A model generated the notes under the pieces. That model searched no databases and was not told where the DNA came from. It saw only the letters and a program-made list of their open reading frames with translations. 47,595 nt of DNA from Halalkalibacter wakoensis JCM 9140. GTDB lineage: Bacteria > Bacillota > Bacilli > Bacillales > Bacillaceae_D. The DNA is taken from positions 1 to 47,595 of the forward strand of contig NZ_BAUT01000029.1 in assembly GCF_000513095.1 (NCBI RefSeq), in the 5' to 3' direction. Made by a program: the position numbers and the translations under genes. Shown in pieces: positions 1-8,019 of the stretch (its first letter is position 1; each line of letters begins with the position of its first letter).

Positions 1-612
1 GTAGGTTTTCATTGTTGCTTTGGCTTCTTTGTGATTTTCCATCTCTTTATAATTTGGAATTTCTTGATTGACTGTATCACAAACATCCCCATTTTCTTCT
101 TCTAAATGGAGAAATAGCTTTTTAGCTAAGCGCTTCATTACACGTTCGGGTGTCGCACGAAACGTATTTGCTTGTGTATGAGTCGTATCTATACTGATTC
201 CTGCCGTCTTTTTAATAATACCGTGTTCTACACATTGCTTGATTATCTCTGTTAATACCTCATCCAAAGTAAATTCTTGTAATCTATGTACTCTGAATTT
301 AGCTAGTAAACTGGGATGTGGAAGGGAGTCTTCTGGATTAATCCCAAGAAAATACATGTAGGCAAGGTTTAGTGAAGCTTCTTCCATCACTCGTTCGTCA
401 GACAAGTTATATAAATATTGAAGAAACAAAAGCTTAATCATAAGCTCAGGTTCTTTGGCTGGGCGACCATAATATTTGGAGTAAGAGTTTTCAAGCAGCT
501 CATTCACAAAACTAAAGTCTACGAAATCATTAATGAGCCTTAATGTATGATTTTCTGGAATTTTGTTGTATAATTCAGTGTAGAAGCTTAATTGTTTAGA
601 TTGGTTAAGCAT
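1..612 (-). CDS. IS1182-family transposase, N-terminal part (runs off left edge)
   Basis: An open frame of 204 codons starts at ATG 612 and continues past base 1, so only the N-terminal part is present. The product opens MLNQSKQLSFYTELYNKIP and contains the DUF772-type N-terminal transposase region (FVDFSFVNELL, YYGRPAKEPELMIKLLFLQYL, SDERVMEEASLNLAYMYFLG). A DDE-like segment follows (GISIDTTHTQANTF), whose Asp would be the first catalytic acidic residue. The IS1182/IS4-like assignment rests on family pattern. It would cut and paste the surrounding insertion sequence. The element's outer end lies upstream at about 726-743. Whether the gene is intact cannot be told from this window. Confidence 0.85.
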   Translation of the reverse strand, partial: MLNQSKQLSFYTELYNKIPENHTLRLINDFVDFSFVNELLENSYSKYYGRPAKEPELMIKLLFLQYLYNLSDERVMEEASLNLAYMYFLGINPEDSLPHPSLLAKFRVHRLQEFTLDEVLTEIIKQCVEHGIIKKTAGISIDTTHTQANTFRATPERVMKRLAKKLFLHLEEENGDVCDTVNQEIPNYKEMENHKEAKATMKTY

Positions 613-613
613 A

Positions 614-683
614 AAAAATCCTCCTTTTTGGTTCTTGGTTTCTCGTCAATTCCATTATACCAAAAAAGAAGGATTTTTTATTT
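614..683. repeat. Inverted repeat just inside the insertion sequence end
   Basis: AAAAAATCCTCCTTTTTGG and CCAAAAAAGAAGGATTTTTT face each other across about 30 bases immediately upstream of the transposase start. This long A/T-flanked hairpin could block readthrough transcription into the transposase, as in many insertion sequences, and act as a bidirectional terminator. Confidence 0.6.
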
Positions 684-725
684 GTATTGATTTACATATT
701 TTAGGAGTCGTTTTTCAGTGATCTC

Positions 726-743
726 AACCTGTCCCCGTGACCC
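726..743. mobile_element. Outer end of the IS1182-like element
   Basis: AACCTGTCCCCGTGACCC lies about 115 bases upstream of the transposase start. Read on the minus strand it is GGGTCACGGGGACAGGTT, the same 18 bases found at the tips of the 378-bp element at 34744-35121. This marks the likely terminal inverted repeat. The next gene's stop codon follows 16 bases later. Confidence 0.7.
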
Positions 744-758
744 CGTTTCTGCCACTCC

Positions 759-1247
759 TCATCTGTTTCTTTCTTCCAACCACAAATAATCTTTTGTTTT
801 ATAGACTTCTAGATTGTGTTTCCTCGCAAACTCAAGAAGGTGATCGTACCCTTCTCTTTGTTCCAGAATAGATAATCGAATATTCATTCCTTTGTTTAAT
901 TTGATAACTGCAGCTCTCTTGAATCCATACCAAACTTCGTTAAATTTCAGTTGTTTTATTTGGTCCGGATAAATTTCTTTTTTCCAAATAGGTACATTGA
1001 ATAAAATAAAAACTTGGTACACTAGATAGTCGCCGTTAATGTTAAATTGAAAACGATAAGAACTTAAAGCAGCTGCTAGCAGTGCTAACAATAAAAAAGC
1101 CGACAGAGATCCTCCATCAAACTCCCTCAAAACATTCCATACTGTGACGATGAGAAAAATCTTAATCACCGGCAGAATTTGCGGTCGAACGTCATATATA
1201 ATTTTTCCTCCCCCTCCCCCACATCGCAGTTCAATAGACTCCCCCAT
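759..1247 (-). CDS. Two-helix membrane protein, PH-like, unknown function
   Basis: 162 residues with two hydrophobic segments near residues 24-40 and 46-63, followed by a soluble, beta-rich C-terminal half (FQFNINGDYLVYQVF, WKKEIYPDQIKQLKF). The layout resembles small bacterial PH-domain membrane proteins of Bacillus; this is inferred from shape only. The start is uncertain. ATG 1247 has no clear binding site, and a G-rich run encoding Gly5 (about 1206-1220) looks more like a ribosome binding site than coding sequence, so the true N terminus may be near KIIYDVRP. The insertion sequence abuts the 3' end. Confidence 0.65.
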   Translation of the reverse strand: MGESIELRCGGGGGKIIYDVRPQILPVIKIFLIVTVWNVLREFDGGSLSAFLLLALLAAALSSYRFQFNINGDYLVYQVFILFNVPIWKKEIYPDQIKQLKFNEVWYGFKRAAVIKLNKGMNIRLSILEQREGYDHLLEFARKHNLEVYKTKDYLWLEERNR

Positions 1248-1262
1248 AGTGCTAATGATTCG

Positions 1263-1709
1263 TTAGTTACGTAATTTCTTTTCAAGAACAATCTTATGTA
1301 ACCCGTTTTTATCGACATAGGTGTCAATCACATCAAATCCATTTTTAATATTCAAAATTAACATACTCCGCCATTTATTCATGGTTTTGGTTTGAACAAC
1401 ACTGTATCCGTTGTCCTTTATATATTGATGTTGCTTTTCCATTAACTTAGAAGCAATCCCATGCTTTCTATACGTAACATCGACTCCGCCTAACCAACTA
1501 TAAAATGTAGTAGGATCCAGTTCATATCCAATCTTATATCCAATCACTTTCTTCTCTTTCAGTGCAGCAACAACTAATAATTTAGGCTTCCTTGCCATCT
1601 TGCTCACTAAATCATCCGCAGAATCAAAAATACTTTTATGTAATTCAATCATTCCATCTAGAATATGATCATCTGGCATTGATTGAAAAATAAAATAATC
1701 AACACTCAC
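1263..1709 (-). CDS. GNAT-family N-acetyltransferase
   Basis: 148 residues. GTG start at 1709 behind GGAGGG. The acetyl-CoA binding strand and loop are seen in GGVDVTYRKHGIASKLM (degenerate Q/RxxGxG/A), followed by the C-terminal helix and strand typical of the fold (MLILNIKNGFDVIDTY). It probably transfers an acetyl group from acetyl-CoA to an unknown amine in the cytoplasm. The next gene starts 16 bases downstream, so the two may be cotranscribed. Confidence 0.85.
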   Translation of the reverse strand: MSVDYFIFQSMPDDHILDGMIELHKSIFDSADDLVSKMARKPKLLVVAALKEKKVIGYKIGYELDPTTFYSWLGGVDVTYRKHGIASKLMEKQHQYIKDNGYSVVQTKTMNKWRSMLILNIKNGFDVIDTYVDKNGLHKIVLEKKLRN

Positions 1710-1750
1710 GTACTTCCCTCCTCATTGTTTTTACGAACCATCATTCGGTG

Positions 1751-1936
1751 TTAATGGATAAACCCGTAATAAATAACACCTCCAATGACGAACAATGCAA
1801 CGATAAATATGAAACTCGTTTTGAATGTTTTAAAGAATGACCGAAAACCTTTGCCTTTATCTTCATAAGTTGCTACTTCCATAGCAAACCAAACCATTGC
1901 TAAAATAATGAAACCAATGCCGATTACCCAGGCCAT
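1751..1936 (-). CDS. Small two-helix membrane protein
   Basis: 61 residues from ATG 1936, preceded by GGAGG at good spacing; a longer frame to 1978 would place the binding site inside the gene. Two hydrophobic stretches (AWVIGIGFIILAMVWFAM and FIFIVALFVIGGVIYYGF) flank a short polar loop (TYEDKGKGFRSFFKTF). No family recognised. Confidence 0.7.
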   Translation of the reverse strand: MAWVIGIGFIILAMVWFAMEVATYEDKGKGFRSFFKTFKTSFIFIVALFVIGGVIYYGFIH

Positions 1937-2165
1937 GTAGCACCTCCATAATTTTCCTTTTCTGTCATTGTAACACATCCCTTATTTAATGAGCCTATTT
2001 AACATGTGAAAGAAAATAGGAGCTGCAGCAGCATTTCCTATCTCCAATTCAAACTTTCTCCATTAATATAAAATGCTATAGGTTCCTATTTCGATTTAGG
2101 ATGATGCCTCCCTAAATTGCTACTTTCACACTTTGCTCGTTTTCATTAAAACAGGATATTCTAAA

Positions 2166-3386
2166 CTAAGAAACTATTCTTTCTCGACTGTTAGTTTCGT
2201 CAATAAACTTAAAAAATGGCAAAAACATTCCTACAACTGAAACAATACTAATTATTAAACCAATTAAAAGATATAAAGGTCTTACACCGAACATTTCACT
2301 TAATACACCACCAATAAGCACTCCCAATGGCATGGCTCCTCTTATGATTAGCAACCGTACTGAAAATACTTTTCCCATAAGGTGATTGGGTACAGCTTTT
2401 TGGCAAATCGTTGTATTATGTACACTAAAAATAGCCATTACGATTCCTCCAATAACTTCTGTTGTTATCGCTAAAGGGATACTATGGTTAAAACAAAGTG
2501 CTATGAATGTTAGTCCTATACAAAGGGAACCAAGCATGAGAAATCTACGACTTTTATATTTTATCTTCGTCACTACTATAGCACCTACTATATACCCAAT
2601 AGGAAAGCCAGCCATAAAATACCCATATTCTGCATAGGAACCTCCTAATTCTTCTGTTATATATGGAAGAGTTGTAACCATGGTTACTCCCACTCCAAAT
2701 TGAACAAAAGCTAAAAAGATCCCTAACCACACAATAATTTTTTGATTGAAGAAAAAAGATAGTCCTTCTGAAAAATCAGCTAACCATGTTTTTCGAACTT
2801 CTAGATGATTCCTCTGTTCCTGAATAAAAAGCAATGTAAAACCACTTATCATTAGTAAAGAAATCACAAGAATGAGGGTAAAATGAACACCCGTATATTC
2901 GATTACTATTCCGGCTACTAATGGAGATAAAAAGGTCATTAGACGGGCCGTTCCATCAATGTATGCATTCGCTGTCTGTAATTGCTCTTTTTTTACAATA
3001 GTTGGCGTTATTGCATGATTTGCAGGCACATAGAAAGGAGTGACTAAACCAACCACGCACTGAGCAACATAAATATGCCAAACCTCAAGATTGCCTGCTA
3101 ATAATGCAGCCAAGGGAATGATAAATATGACTCCCCTTGTCCATTGTGAAAGGACCATAATCCACTTTCTACTCCAGCGGTCAATATAGGGCCCGATAAA
3201 TAGTTGAAGAATCAGTGATGGTAAGAAATACAACAGCCACATACTCCCTAATGCCAGAGTAGAACCTGTAAGTTGGTAAATTAAAATGGAGTTACAAAAC
3301 GTACCAAAGGCCCCGCCAAGTTCAGATATTCCATTTCCTAACCATGTTGAAACAAACGAACGATTTTTAAATATAGATGTATTCAT
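2166..3386 (-). CDS. MFS transporter (drug-efflux type)
   Basis: 406 residues with about 12 membrane helices. The loop between helices 2 and 3 carries the MFS signature region (GPYIDRWSRKWIMVLSQ). Proteins with this N terminus (FKNRSFVSTWLGNGISELGGAF) belong to the MFS_3 / EntS-like exporter group. The substrate is unknown. The gene begins 13 bases after the ArsR-type regulator gene ends, so the two form an operon in which the regulator probably controls the pump. The start ATG 3386 follows AGGGTGGG. Confidence 0.9.
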   Translation of the reverse strand: MNTSIFKNRSFVSTWLGNGISELGGAFGTFCNSILIYQLTGSTLALGSMWLLYFLPSLILQLFIGPYIDRWSRKWIMVLSQWTRGVIFIIPLAALLAGNLEVWHIYVAQCVVGLVTPFYVPANHAITPTIVKKEQLQTANAYIDGTARLMTFLSPLVAGIVIEYTGVHFTLILVISLLMISGFTLLFIQEQRNHLEVRKTWLADFSEGLSFFFNQKIIVWLGIFLAFVQFGVGVTMVTTLPYITEELGGSYAEYGYFMAGFPIGYIVGAIVVTKIKYKSRRFLMLGSLCIGLTFIALCFNHSIPLAITTEVIGGIVMAIFSVHNTTICQKAVPNHLMGKVFSVRLLIIRGAMPLGVLIGGVLSEMFGVRPLYLLIGLIISIVSVVGMFLPFFKFIDETNSRERIVS

Positions 3387-3399
3387 AAACCCACCCTAA

Positions 3400-4443
3400 T
3401 CATTGTTTTATATACCGGTCTAGTTCCTTAAAAAGCAGGTCTATTACATTTGCTTTCAATGAATATTTAGCTTCATTCATTTCAACTATTTTAGCTGCAC
3501 GTAAAAGTTTAAGATGGTGATGAATAGTCGTTTTACCCATGTTTAACTGTTCTGTGAGTTCTTGTAATGAACGGTCCTTTTCCGCTAATAATTTTATTAT
3601 TCGAAGCCTAATCTCATCTCCTAATGCCTTATGCTTTTGCACAAGGAAATTACTTGGCATATATCTATCATTTGGTGAAAGACTCTCATTGGCTACTGGG
3701 TAGTAAAATACTTTTGTATCTTCAATATCAGCTTCAATATTCCAAGGACGATAGACATACTGCGGAATGAGCAAAACCTTATGAACACTCGGTTCAGGAA
3801 GATAATTGACGCCACCCGTTGCCCACTGAACAAGTTCTTCAGAAGACATTTTTTCTTTCATTTGATTTTTAGATTCATAATCGGTTTGTAAAATTTGATT
3901 CGTCAGCTCTAAATCAGGTCTTATCACTGCTTCATACCATAATGTCATAACCTCTAGTAAATGAGCTTTCAGTTCATTAACATCAGTTAAACTAATAAAT
4001 TCTATGTACTGAGGGAAAAAGGGATTTTCACTCGTTAACCTTTTCAATTCTAAGATCGCACTCTCTTCTCCAACAGCAGCTCTTTCCCTTAAATGCTGAA
4101 ACCGATCCCCAATAAAAGGCAGACAAATGAATTTAAATGTAGAATCCTGTAACATTTCAATATTAGAACAGAAGTCATTCAGGTTATCAGTATCAGATTG
4201 ATGAAGCAGTTGTAATAGTGCCTTCCACGTATTGTTCTTCTCCACAAACTCTAAATGATTTAATAAATTTTTAGATAATGACCCTTTAAGTTCTTCCCAA
4301 TAAATTGCAGGTTTTTCTAAAGTGTTCATTAGTCGGGAATTCGTTACGGCTGCTATGCCAAGAGCGCATTCCCATAATGGAGAGAAAGCCAATTGAACAT
4401 CATAGGTTTCCCTTTTTCTACCTGTTGTGTGTAATACCTCCAC
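3400..4443 (-). CDS. ArsR-family regulator with DUF5937-like sensor part
   Basis: 347 residues. GTG start at 4443, five bases after GAGGTGA. The C-terminal quarter is a winged helix (HKALGDEIRLRIIKLLAEKDRSLQELTEQLNMGKTTIHHHLKLL, roughly residues 265-315). The long N-terminal part resembles the DUF5937 region found in such Bacillus regulators and may sense a ligand. It likely represses itself and the MFS pump that follows. No metal-binding cysteine motif is visible, so an organic inducer is more likely than a metal. Confidence 0.85.
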   Translation of the reverse strand: MEVLHTTGRKRETYDVQLAFSPLWECALGIAAVTNSRLMNTLEKPAIYWEELKGSLSKNLLNHLEFVEKNNTWKALLQLLHQSDTDNLNDFCSNIEMLQDSTFKFICLPFIGDRFQHLRERAAVGEESAILELKRLTSENPFFPQYIEFISLTDVNELKAHLLEVMTLWYEAVIRPDLELTNQILQTDYESKNQMKEKMSSEELVQWATGGVNYLPEPSVHKVLLIPQYVYRPWNIEADIEDTKVFYYPVANESLSPNDRYMPSNFLVQKHKALGDEIRLRIIKLLAEKDRSLQELTEQLNMGKTTIHHHLKLLRAAKIVEMNEAKYSLKANVIDLLFKELDRYIKQ

Positions 4444-4571
4444 AAAATCACCTCAAATTATTTGTTTACTCCATTTTACCTAGGTATAACTTCCAATTCA
4501 ATATTATTCGAACTATATATTCAACTTTATTTGAATCATATACCTTTCTTAATCCTTAGTTAAAGCTAATA

Positions 4572-4612
4572 AAAAAACGTATTTTGATTTTAAAAATTCA
4601 AAATACGTTCCC
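4572..4612 (-). terminator. Intrinsic terminator
   Basis: ACGTATTTTGA and TCAAAATACGT pair across an A/T-rich loop. On the minus strand the hairpin is followed by seven T. It would end transcripts coming from the small gene at 4813-4962. Confidence 0.7.
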
Positions 4613-4675
4613 TTTATTATTTTCAAATGACAGGAGCAGCCCACATTTGATGCAGCCACTGTTCAAGTAATGCTA

Positions 4676-4795
4676 CCCTTTACTTTAAGTGAATACCTTC
4701 TTCAATATACAAATGACAATTCCTTATTCAGTATCGCACCTTTCACGAATAACGACCCCCGTAAGTTCCTTAAAGAATCTTTCGTTATTGCTTCC
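4676..4795. repeat. Degenerate copies of the CCGTTA-type core
   Basis: CCCTTTACTTTAAGTGAATACC, a CAGTATCGCAC arm and CCCCCGTAAGTTCCTTAAAG lie in this non-coding stretch. They match, with substitutions, the core and hairpin repeat that is frequent at 15-37 kb. Nothing else is recognised between the terminator at 4612 and the gene at 4813. Confidence 0.5.
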
Positions 4796-4812
4796 CAAAC
4801 TTAGCAACTCTT

Positions 4813-4962
4813 TTAAGATAAAATGCACCGACAAATAAAAACACCAAAACCTATAATTTTCAGCATTATATTTTTAACTATTTCATTATTTATTGTGATA
4901 CTTAATATAGAAGCTCCAAAGACTATGATAGCCATACCAATTACAATATGGATATATTTCAT
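4813..4962 (-). CDS. Small membrane protein, 49 residues
   Basis: ATG 4962 is preceded by GGGAGGAG at ideal spacing. The product begins MKYIHIVIGMAIIVFGASIL, has a second hydrophobic segment (IMLKIIGFGVFI) and ends at TAA 4813. Two helices joined by a polar loop (TINNEIVKN). A terminator hairpin lies 200 bases downstream. Resembles the small peptide at 23828-23977 in layout. No family recognised. Confidence 0.6.
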   Translation of the reverse strand: MKYIHIVIGMAIIVFGASILSITINNEIVKNIMLKIIGFGVFICRCILS

Positions 4963-5187
4963 TTATTGTCTCCTCCCATATAATATCTATTTCATTTAAT
5001 ATTTCTCTACTTTCATTAACCTGCTTCGCTAATTGAATAGTTTCTAAATATCTAGCTGCCAATTTTAAAGAATCTCACCTAGCAAATAACCATATTAAAA
5101 AGAGCATTAGCGAAAATGACACCAAACGAATCCTAATTTAATACAATGCTTAATTCTCATTATCCATAGCACCTACAAGGATTCTGC

Positions 5188-5270
5188 TTCGTTTAGTTTA
5201 ACATTAATTTCCTTTTTATTGACAAAAAAAAGCAATCCTTCTTGAAAGATTGCTGTCTTAGTTTAAGTAG
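5188..5270 (-). repeat. Type B repeat: terminator hairpin plus conserved tail
   Basis: On the + strand it has TTTAACATTAATTTCCTTTTT, then a hairpin GCAATC..GATTGC behind an A run, then a core-like GTCTTAGTTTAAG. On the minus strand this reads as an intrinsic terminator just after the stop of the gene remnant at 5275. Same organisation as the elements at 20474, 25485, 31977, 36143 and 37632. Confidence 0.7.
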
Positions 5271-5274
5271 ATGG

Positions 5275-5445
5275 TTACACATACTTTTTCACTACTAACA
5301 TACGTTTTAGACCAAAGTTGACGTTTCGTTCACGTTCACCCCTTGCACCAAACGTCCCTGTAGCTCCTTGATCCCACCGATAAAAATCAATTGTATAATC
5401 GCTCTCAGGAGAATGTACTCTTTTGATGTGATCATCAGTACTAAT
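5275..5445 (-). pseudogene. C-terminal remnant of a DUF5412-like protein
   Basis: An open frame without a start codon ends at TAA 5275. It contains HSPESDYTIDFYRWDQGATG and ends KRMLVVKKYV. The SPxxxYTIxFYxxxxGAT pattern recalls the DUF5412-type small secreted or membrane proteins of Bacillus. A stop lies directly upstream in frame and no N-terminal helix follows, so this is probably the tail of a lost gene. Confidence 0.45.
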
Positions 5446-5510
5446 TCAAGAAAAAACAAGTGTAAATAATACGATTGCTTTTTGTTCGCCTATCGCGTCA
5501 CTTAAACATC

Positions 5511-5696
5511 TCATCCATTTTTATCTAAGTCATCATCCAAAAAGGATTCTTTTTCCTCCTTAACACCATATTTCTTTTCAAGAAATTGACCGACAACGGA
5601 ACTGTTAATTCCTCTCCTAACTGCTGTTTCAATGACAATAGAAAGAATAAACATTCCAACAATAAATAAAAGGATAGATGATATAATGGCATTCAT
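5511..5696 (-). CDS. Small single-helix membrane protein
   Basis: 61 residues, ATG 5696 after GGGGGA. One N-terminal membrane helix (IISSILLFIVGMFILSIVIET) and a charged tail (EKKYGVKEEKESFLDDDLDKNG). No family recognised. Confidence 0.65.
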   Translation of the reverse strand: MNAIISSILLFIVGMFILSIVIETAVRRGINSSVVGQFLEKKYGVKEEKESFLDDDLDKNG

Positions 5697-5825
5697 TTAA
5701 AATCCCCCAAAGATTAAATTATTCTCTTCTTTTTCCATTATCAAACAGAACTCTTATTGTATGAACCTACCATCCGTACAAGGAAATGATATTTTGTTCC
5801 AGTGTAGTTCCTGTTCATTTAAGCA

Positions 5826-6629
5826 TCAAGAACCATATTTACTAGTTAAAGTAAAATCTACAATGGAAAGTTCCTCAATTGTTTGATAACCTAACCCTTC
5901 ATAGACTCGGACAGCAGGCAAGTTATCTGCTAATACACCTAAATACACATCAGGTGAACGTTTTTTTCCAAGGTGTGTCAATTCACTTGTTAGATGTTTA
6001 GCCAATCCTCTTCCTCTGCAATCTAACCTAGTAACAATATTCCCAACTTCTACAAGCCGAGAGTCATAAAAATGATAGCCACCCACTGCTATAAAATCGT
6101 TTCCTTCCTTAATTCCGAGAAAAGGACAATTCTCTAACTCACTTCTAGTAAAAAACCTCATTCCACCTCTATGTAAGAAATTAAGCACATCAGAATATTC
6201 ACTTTCACTAACTTTTTCTACCATATTTGATTCAAGGAGTTTCGTTTCATCTTGATGCTTCATCGTTAAAAATCGTTGAGGCTTCTCCTGAATGAGACCG
6301 AAGGATTTGAAAAGTTCAAGGTCACGTTGACAGAGGATCGTACCACAAACAGCATTTTCATCAAGTTTGATAGCTTCTCTTGTAAAAGCAATGAGTTCTG
6401 AAAAAAAGATGTTCTGTTCTTCAACATGGAAGAAAGAAAAGGCTGGAAAGGAAAGTTCACTAAAATAAGCGAATACAGCAGTAAGTTGGTTATGAACAAA
6501 TTGGCCCATATACAAAGCCTTCTTCTTGCGTTGAGTTACATAACTGTAAAACAGCAAATTCTGGTCTGCATTAATGTGCGGCAATAATTCTAAAATGTCA
6601 TGATGAGTAAGGATCCTATGAGTAAGCAT
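5826..6629 (-). CDS. GNAT-family N-acetyltransferase, 267 residues
   Basis: ATG 6629 sits six bases after GAGGTG. The C-terminal domain is a clear GNAT fold: VEVGNIVTRLDCRGRGLAKHL carries the R/QxxGxG acetyl-CoA loop (RGRGLA), followed by LGVLADNLPAVRVYEGLGY. The N-terminal half (residues 1-130) is a divergent second GNAT-like part, as in other ~260-residue Bacillus acetyltransferases. Substrate unknown. Apparently monocistronic. Confidence 0.85.
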   Translation of the reverse strand: MLTHRILTHHDILELLPHINADQNLLFYSYVTQRKKKALYMGQFVHNQLTAVFAYFSELSFPAFSFFHVEEQNIFFSELIAFTREAIKLDENAVCGTILCQRDLELFKSFGLIQEKPQRFLTMKHQDETKLLESNMVEKVSESEYSDVLNFLHRGGMRFFTRSELENCPFLGIKEGNDFIAVGGYHFYDSRLVEVGNIVTRLDCRGRGLAKHLTSELTHLGKKRSPDVYLGVLADNLPAVRVYEGLGYQTIEELSIVDFTLTSKYGS

Positions 6630-6686
6630 GTAGACACCTCGCTATGGTTTGGTAAAGCTTCAACCCTTCTTACATTAACGATAAAA

Positions 6687-6923
6687 CTATTTTTTAATGG
6701 ATACAAATAATTTTTGAGACAGCAAGTAAGCTAAAGTGGCAACGAATAAAGTTGAAAAAAATGGAATGATTGAAGTCTGCCCAAACACTACTTCCTGACT
6801 TCCATGACGATTAATTGAAGACAAATCTGGAGTATAAAGAGCTGTCACAATCCAACCCGATAAAATCTGAAATACGATATACAACAAAACAAAACTTAAA
6901 ATAAATACAATATATCTTTTCAC
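6687..6923 (-). CDS. Small membrane protein
   Basis: About 78 residues. A GTG at 6932 would lie inside its own binding site, so the GTG at 6923, behind AGGGAGTGAGAAGG, is preferred. Two hydrophobic segments (IVFILSFVLLYIVFQILSGW and IIPFFSTLFVATLAYLL) flank an extracytoplasmic loop. No family recognised. Confidence 0.6.
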   Translation of the reverse strand: MKRYIVFILSFVLLYIVFQILSGWIVTALYTPDLSSINRHGSQEVVFGQTSIIPFFSTLFVATLAYLLSQKLFVSIKK

Positions 6924-7078
6924 CCTTCTCACTCCCTTTTCCTTATCTACGAAACAATGATCAAATAGGTTTCCAATTATATGTTACGAAAAATAGAGCT
7001 GCAGCAATACGACTCCCCCCATTTACTAAAACTCTCCGTTTTCCCCTTCTTGCCATTTCTACTAATCTGCATGTTAAT

Positions 7079-7110
7079 TTGACAAAAAAGTGACCACATT
7101 TTTAACAGAA
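7079..7110 (+). promoter_or_regulatory. Possible sigma-A promoter
   Basis: TTGACA at 7079-7084 is followed after about 17 bases by a weak -10 (TTTAAC) upstream of the cytochrome b5-like gene. Only the -35 box is a good match. Confidence 0.3.
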
Positions 7111-7214
7111 AGTGAACATTATGTTAAATGAATGAAAATCTCTTTTAGTGAGGAGAGATAACATTTACCATATACCTATATACAAAAGTTTTAAAAAATG
7201 TAGGGGGAAAGAAA

Positions 7215-7604
7215 ATGAAAAAAATTAAAGGTTTATTTGTATTGTCAATGACGGCTTTTGTTTTAGCAGCTTGTGGTGGGGACACAACAACGGCAGAACC
7301 AGATACGTCGACACCGGAAGAAAGTACAGAGGAAAATGGTGCAGAAGAAACAGACGCTTCAGCAGCTGAAGAAGGTCGAGTATTCACACTAGAAGAACTT
7401 AGTGAGTATAATGGGCAAGATGGAAACCCTGCTTATGTAGCGGTTGACGGAGTCGTTTACGATGTATCAGGTATTGGAGTGTGGGAAGGCGGAGAACACT
7501 TTAATGGTGTAATGGCTGGTGCTGATAACACAGAAGAAATTTCAGCATCTCCACATGGCTCTTCTGTATTGGAAGACTTACCAATCGTCGGTACACTTGA
7601 ATAA
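7215..7604 (+). CDS. Cytochrome b5-like heme/steroid-binding lipoprotein
   Basis: 129 residues, ATG 7215 after GGGGGAAAG. Signal peptide with lipobox LAAC (Cys about residue 20), so it is anchored outside the membrane. An acidic, low-complexity linker (residues 22-53) precedes a cytochrome b5-like domain (FTLEELSEYNGQDGNPAYVAVDGVVYDVS...W..GEHFNG). His and Trp are present in the WEGGEHFNG segment. Family members are annotated as predicted heme- or steroid-binding proteins; the ligand here is not proven. It is alone between opposite-strand neighbours and followed by a strong terminator. Confidence 0.85.
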   Translation: MKKIKGLFVLSMTAFVLAACGGDTTTAEPDTSTPEESTEENGAEETDASAAEEGRVFTLEELSEYNGQDGNPAYVAVDGVVYDVSGIGVWEGGEHFNGVMAGADNTEEISASPHGSSVLEDLPIVGTLE

Positions 7605-7620
7605 CAATAAGAATAAAACA

Positions 7621-7668
7621 AGACACCTCGTTACGATTCAAATAATCGTAACGAGGTGTCTTTGTTTA
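7621..7668 (+). terminator. Strong intrinsic terminator
   Basis: An 18-bp perfect stem (AGACACCTCGTTACGATT at 7621-7638, its complement at 7644-7661) is followed by TTGTTT, 16 bases after the stop of the lipoprotein gene. Confidence 0.9.
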
Positions 7669-8019
7669 AAGGTGGCTGGCGGGAGATCATTATTGCAATC
7701 CCCGTATGTCTATAGTCTTGAGTTTTGGAGAAGTTGGTTAACACCATAAACATTAGGGGGTGCAACTGACAACTTTTAATTCCGCTCTAGCCCCCGTTAG
7801 TTAAGGAAACTTTTTCTTTTTTTAACTACTTTCATTCTTTTTTATTTTTAATTTTTTGAAGTTACTAAATATACTACAATGAATGTTCATATTAAATCAG
7901 TATAGGGACTACTAGAACCAGCGTTGACATTGACTGATAATAGCCGCCCCCAGCACGTCCATGCTCTATCGTACTGCGGGTCAGGTATGGTTATTCCACA
8001 TTATTTTTTCACACGAAAT
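7669..8019. other. Non-coding stretch with one isolated repeat core
   Basis: No convincing gene. It holds one copy of the dispersed core (GCCCCCGTTAGTTAAGGAA, 7789-7807) and, near 7943-7983, a GC-richer segment with partial self-complementarity (CCGCCCCCAGCACG..CGTACTGCGGG). Confidence 0.4.

Noticed and set aside
4903-5062. Helical reading frame on the minus strand (TTG 5062, YLETIQLAKQVNESREILNE)
   Set aside because: The first 35 codons look protein-like, but the frame overlaps the 49-residue gene at 4813-4962, which has a far better start. It is at most a remnant.
7145-7387. Minus-strand frame opposite the cytochrome b5-like lipoprotein
   Set aside because: Ser/Ala/Val-rich antisense of the acidic linker; the plus-strand gene has signal peptide, domain and terminator.
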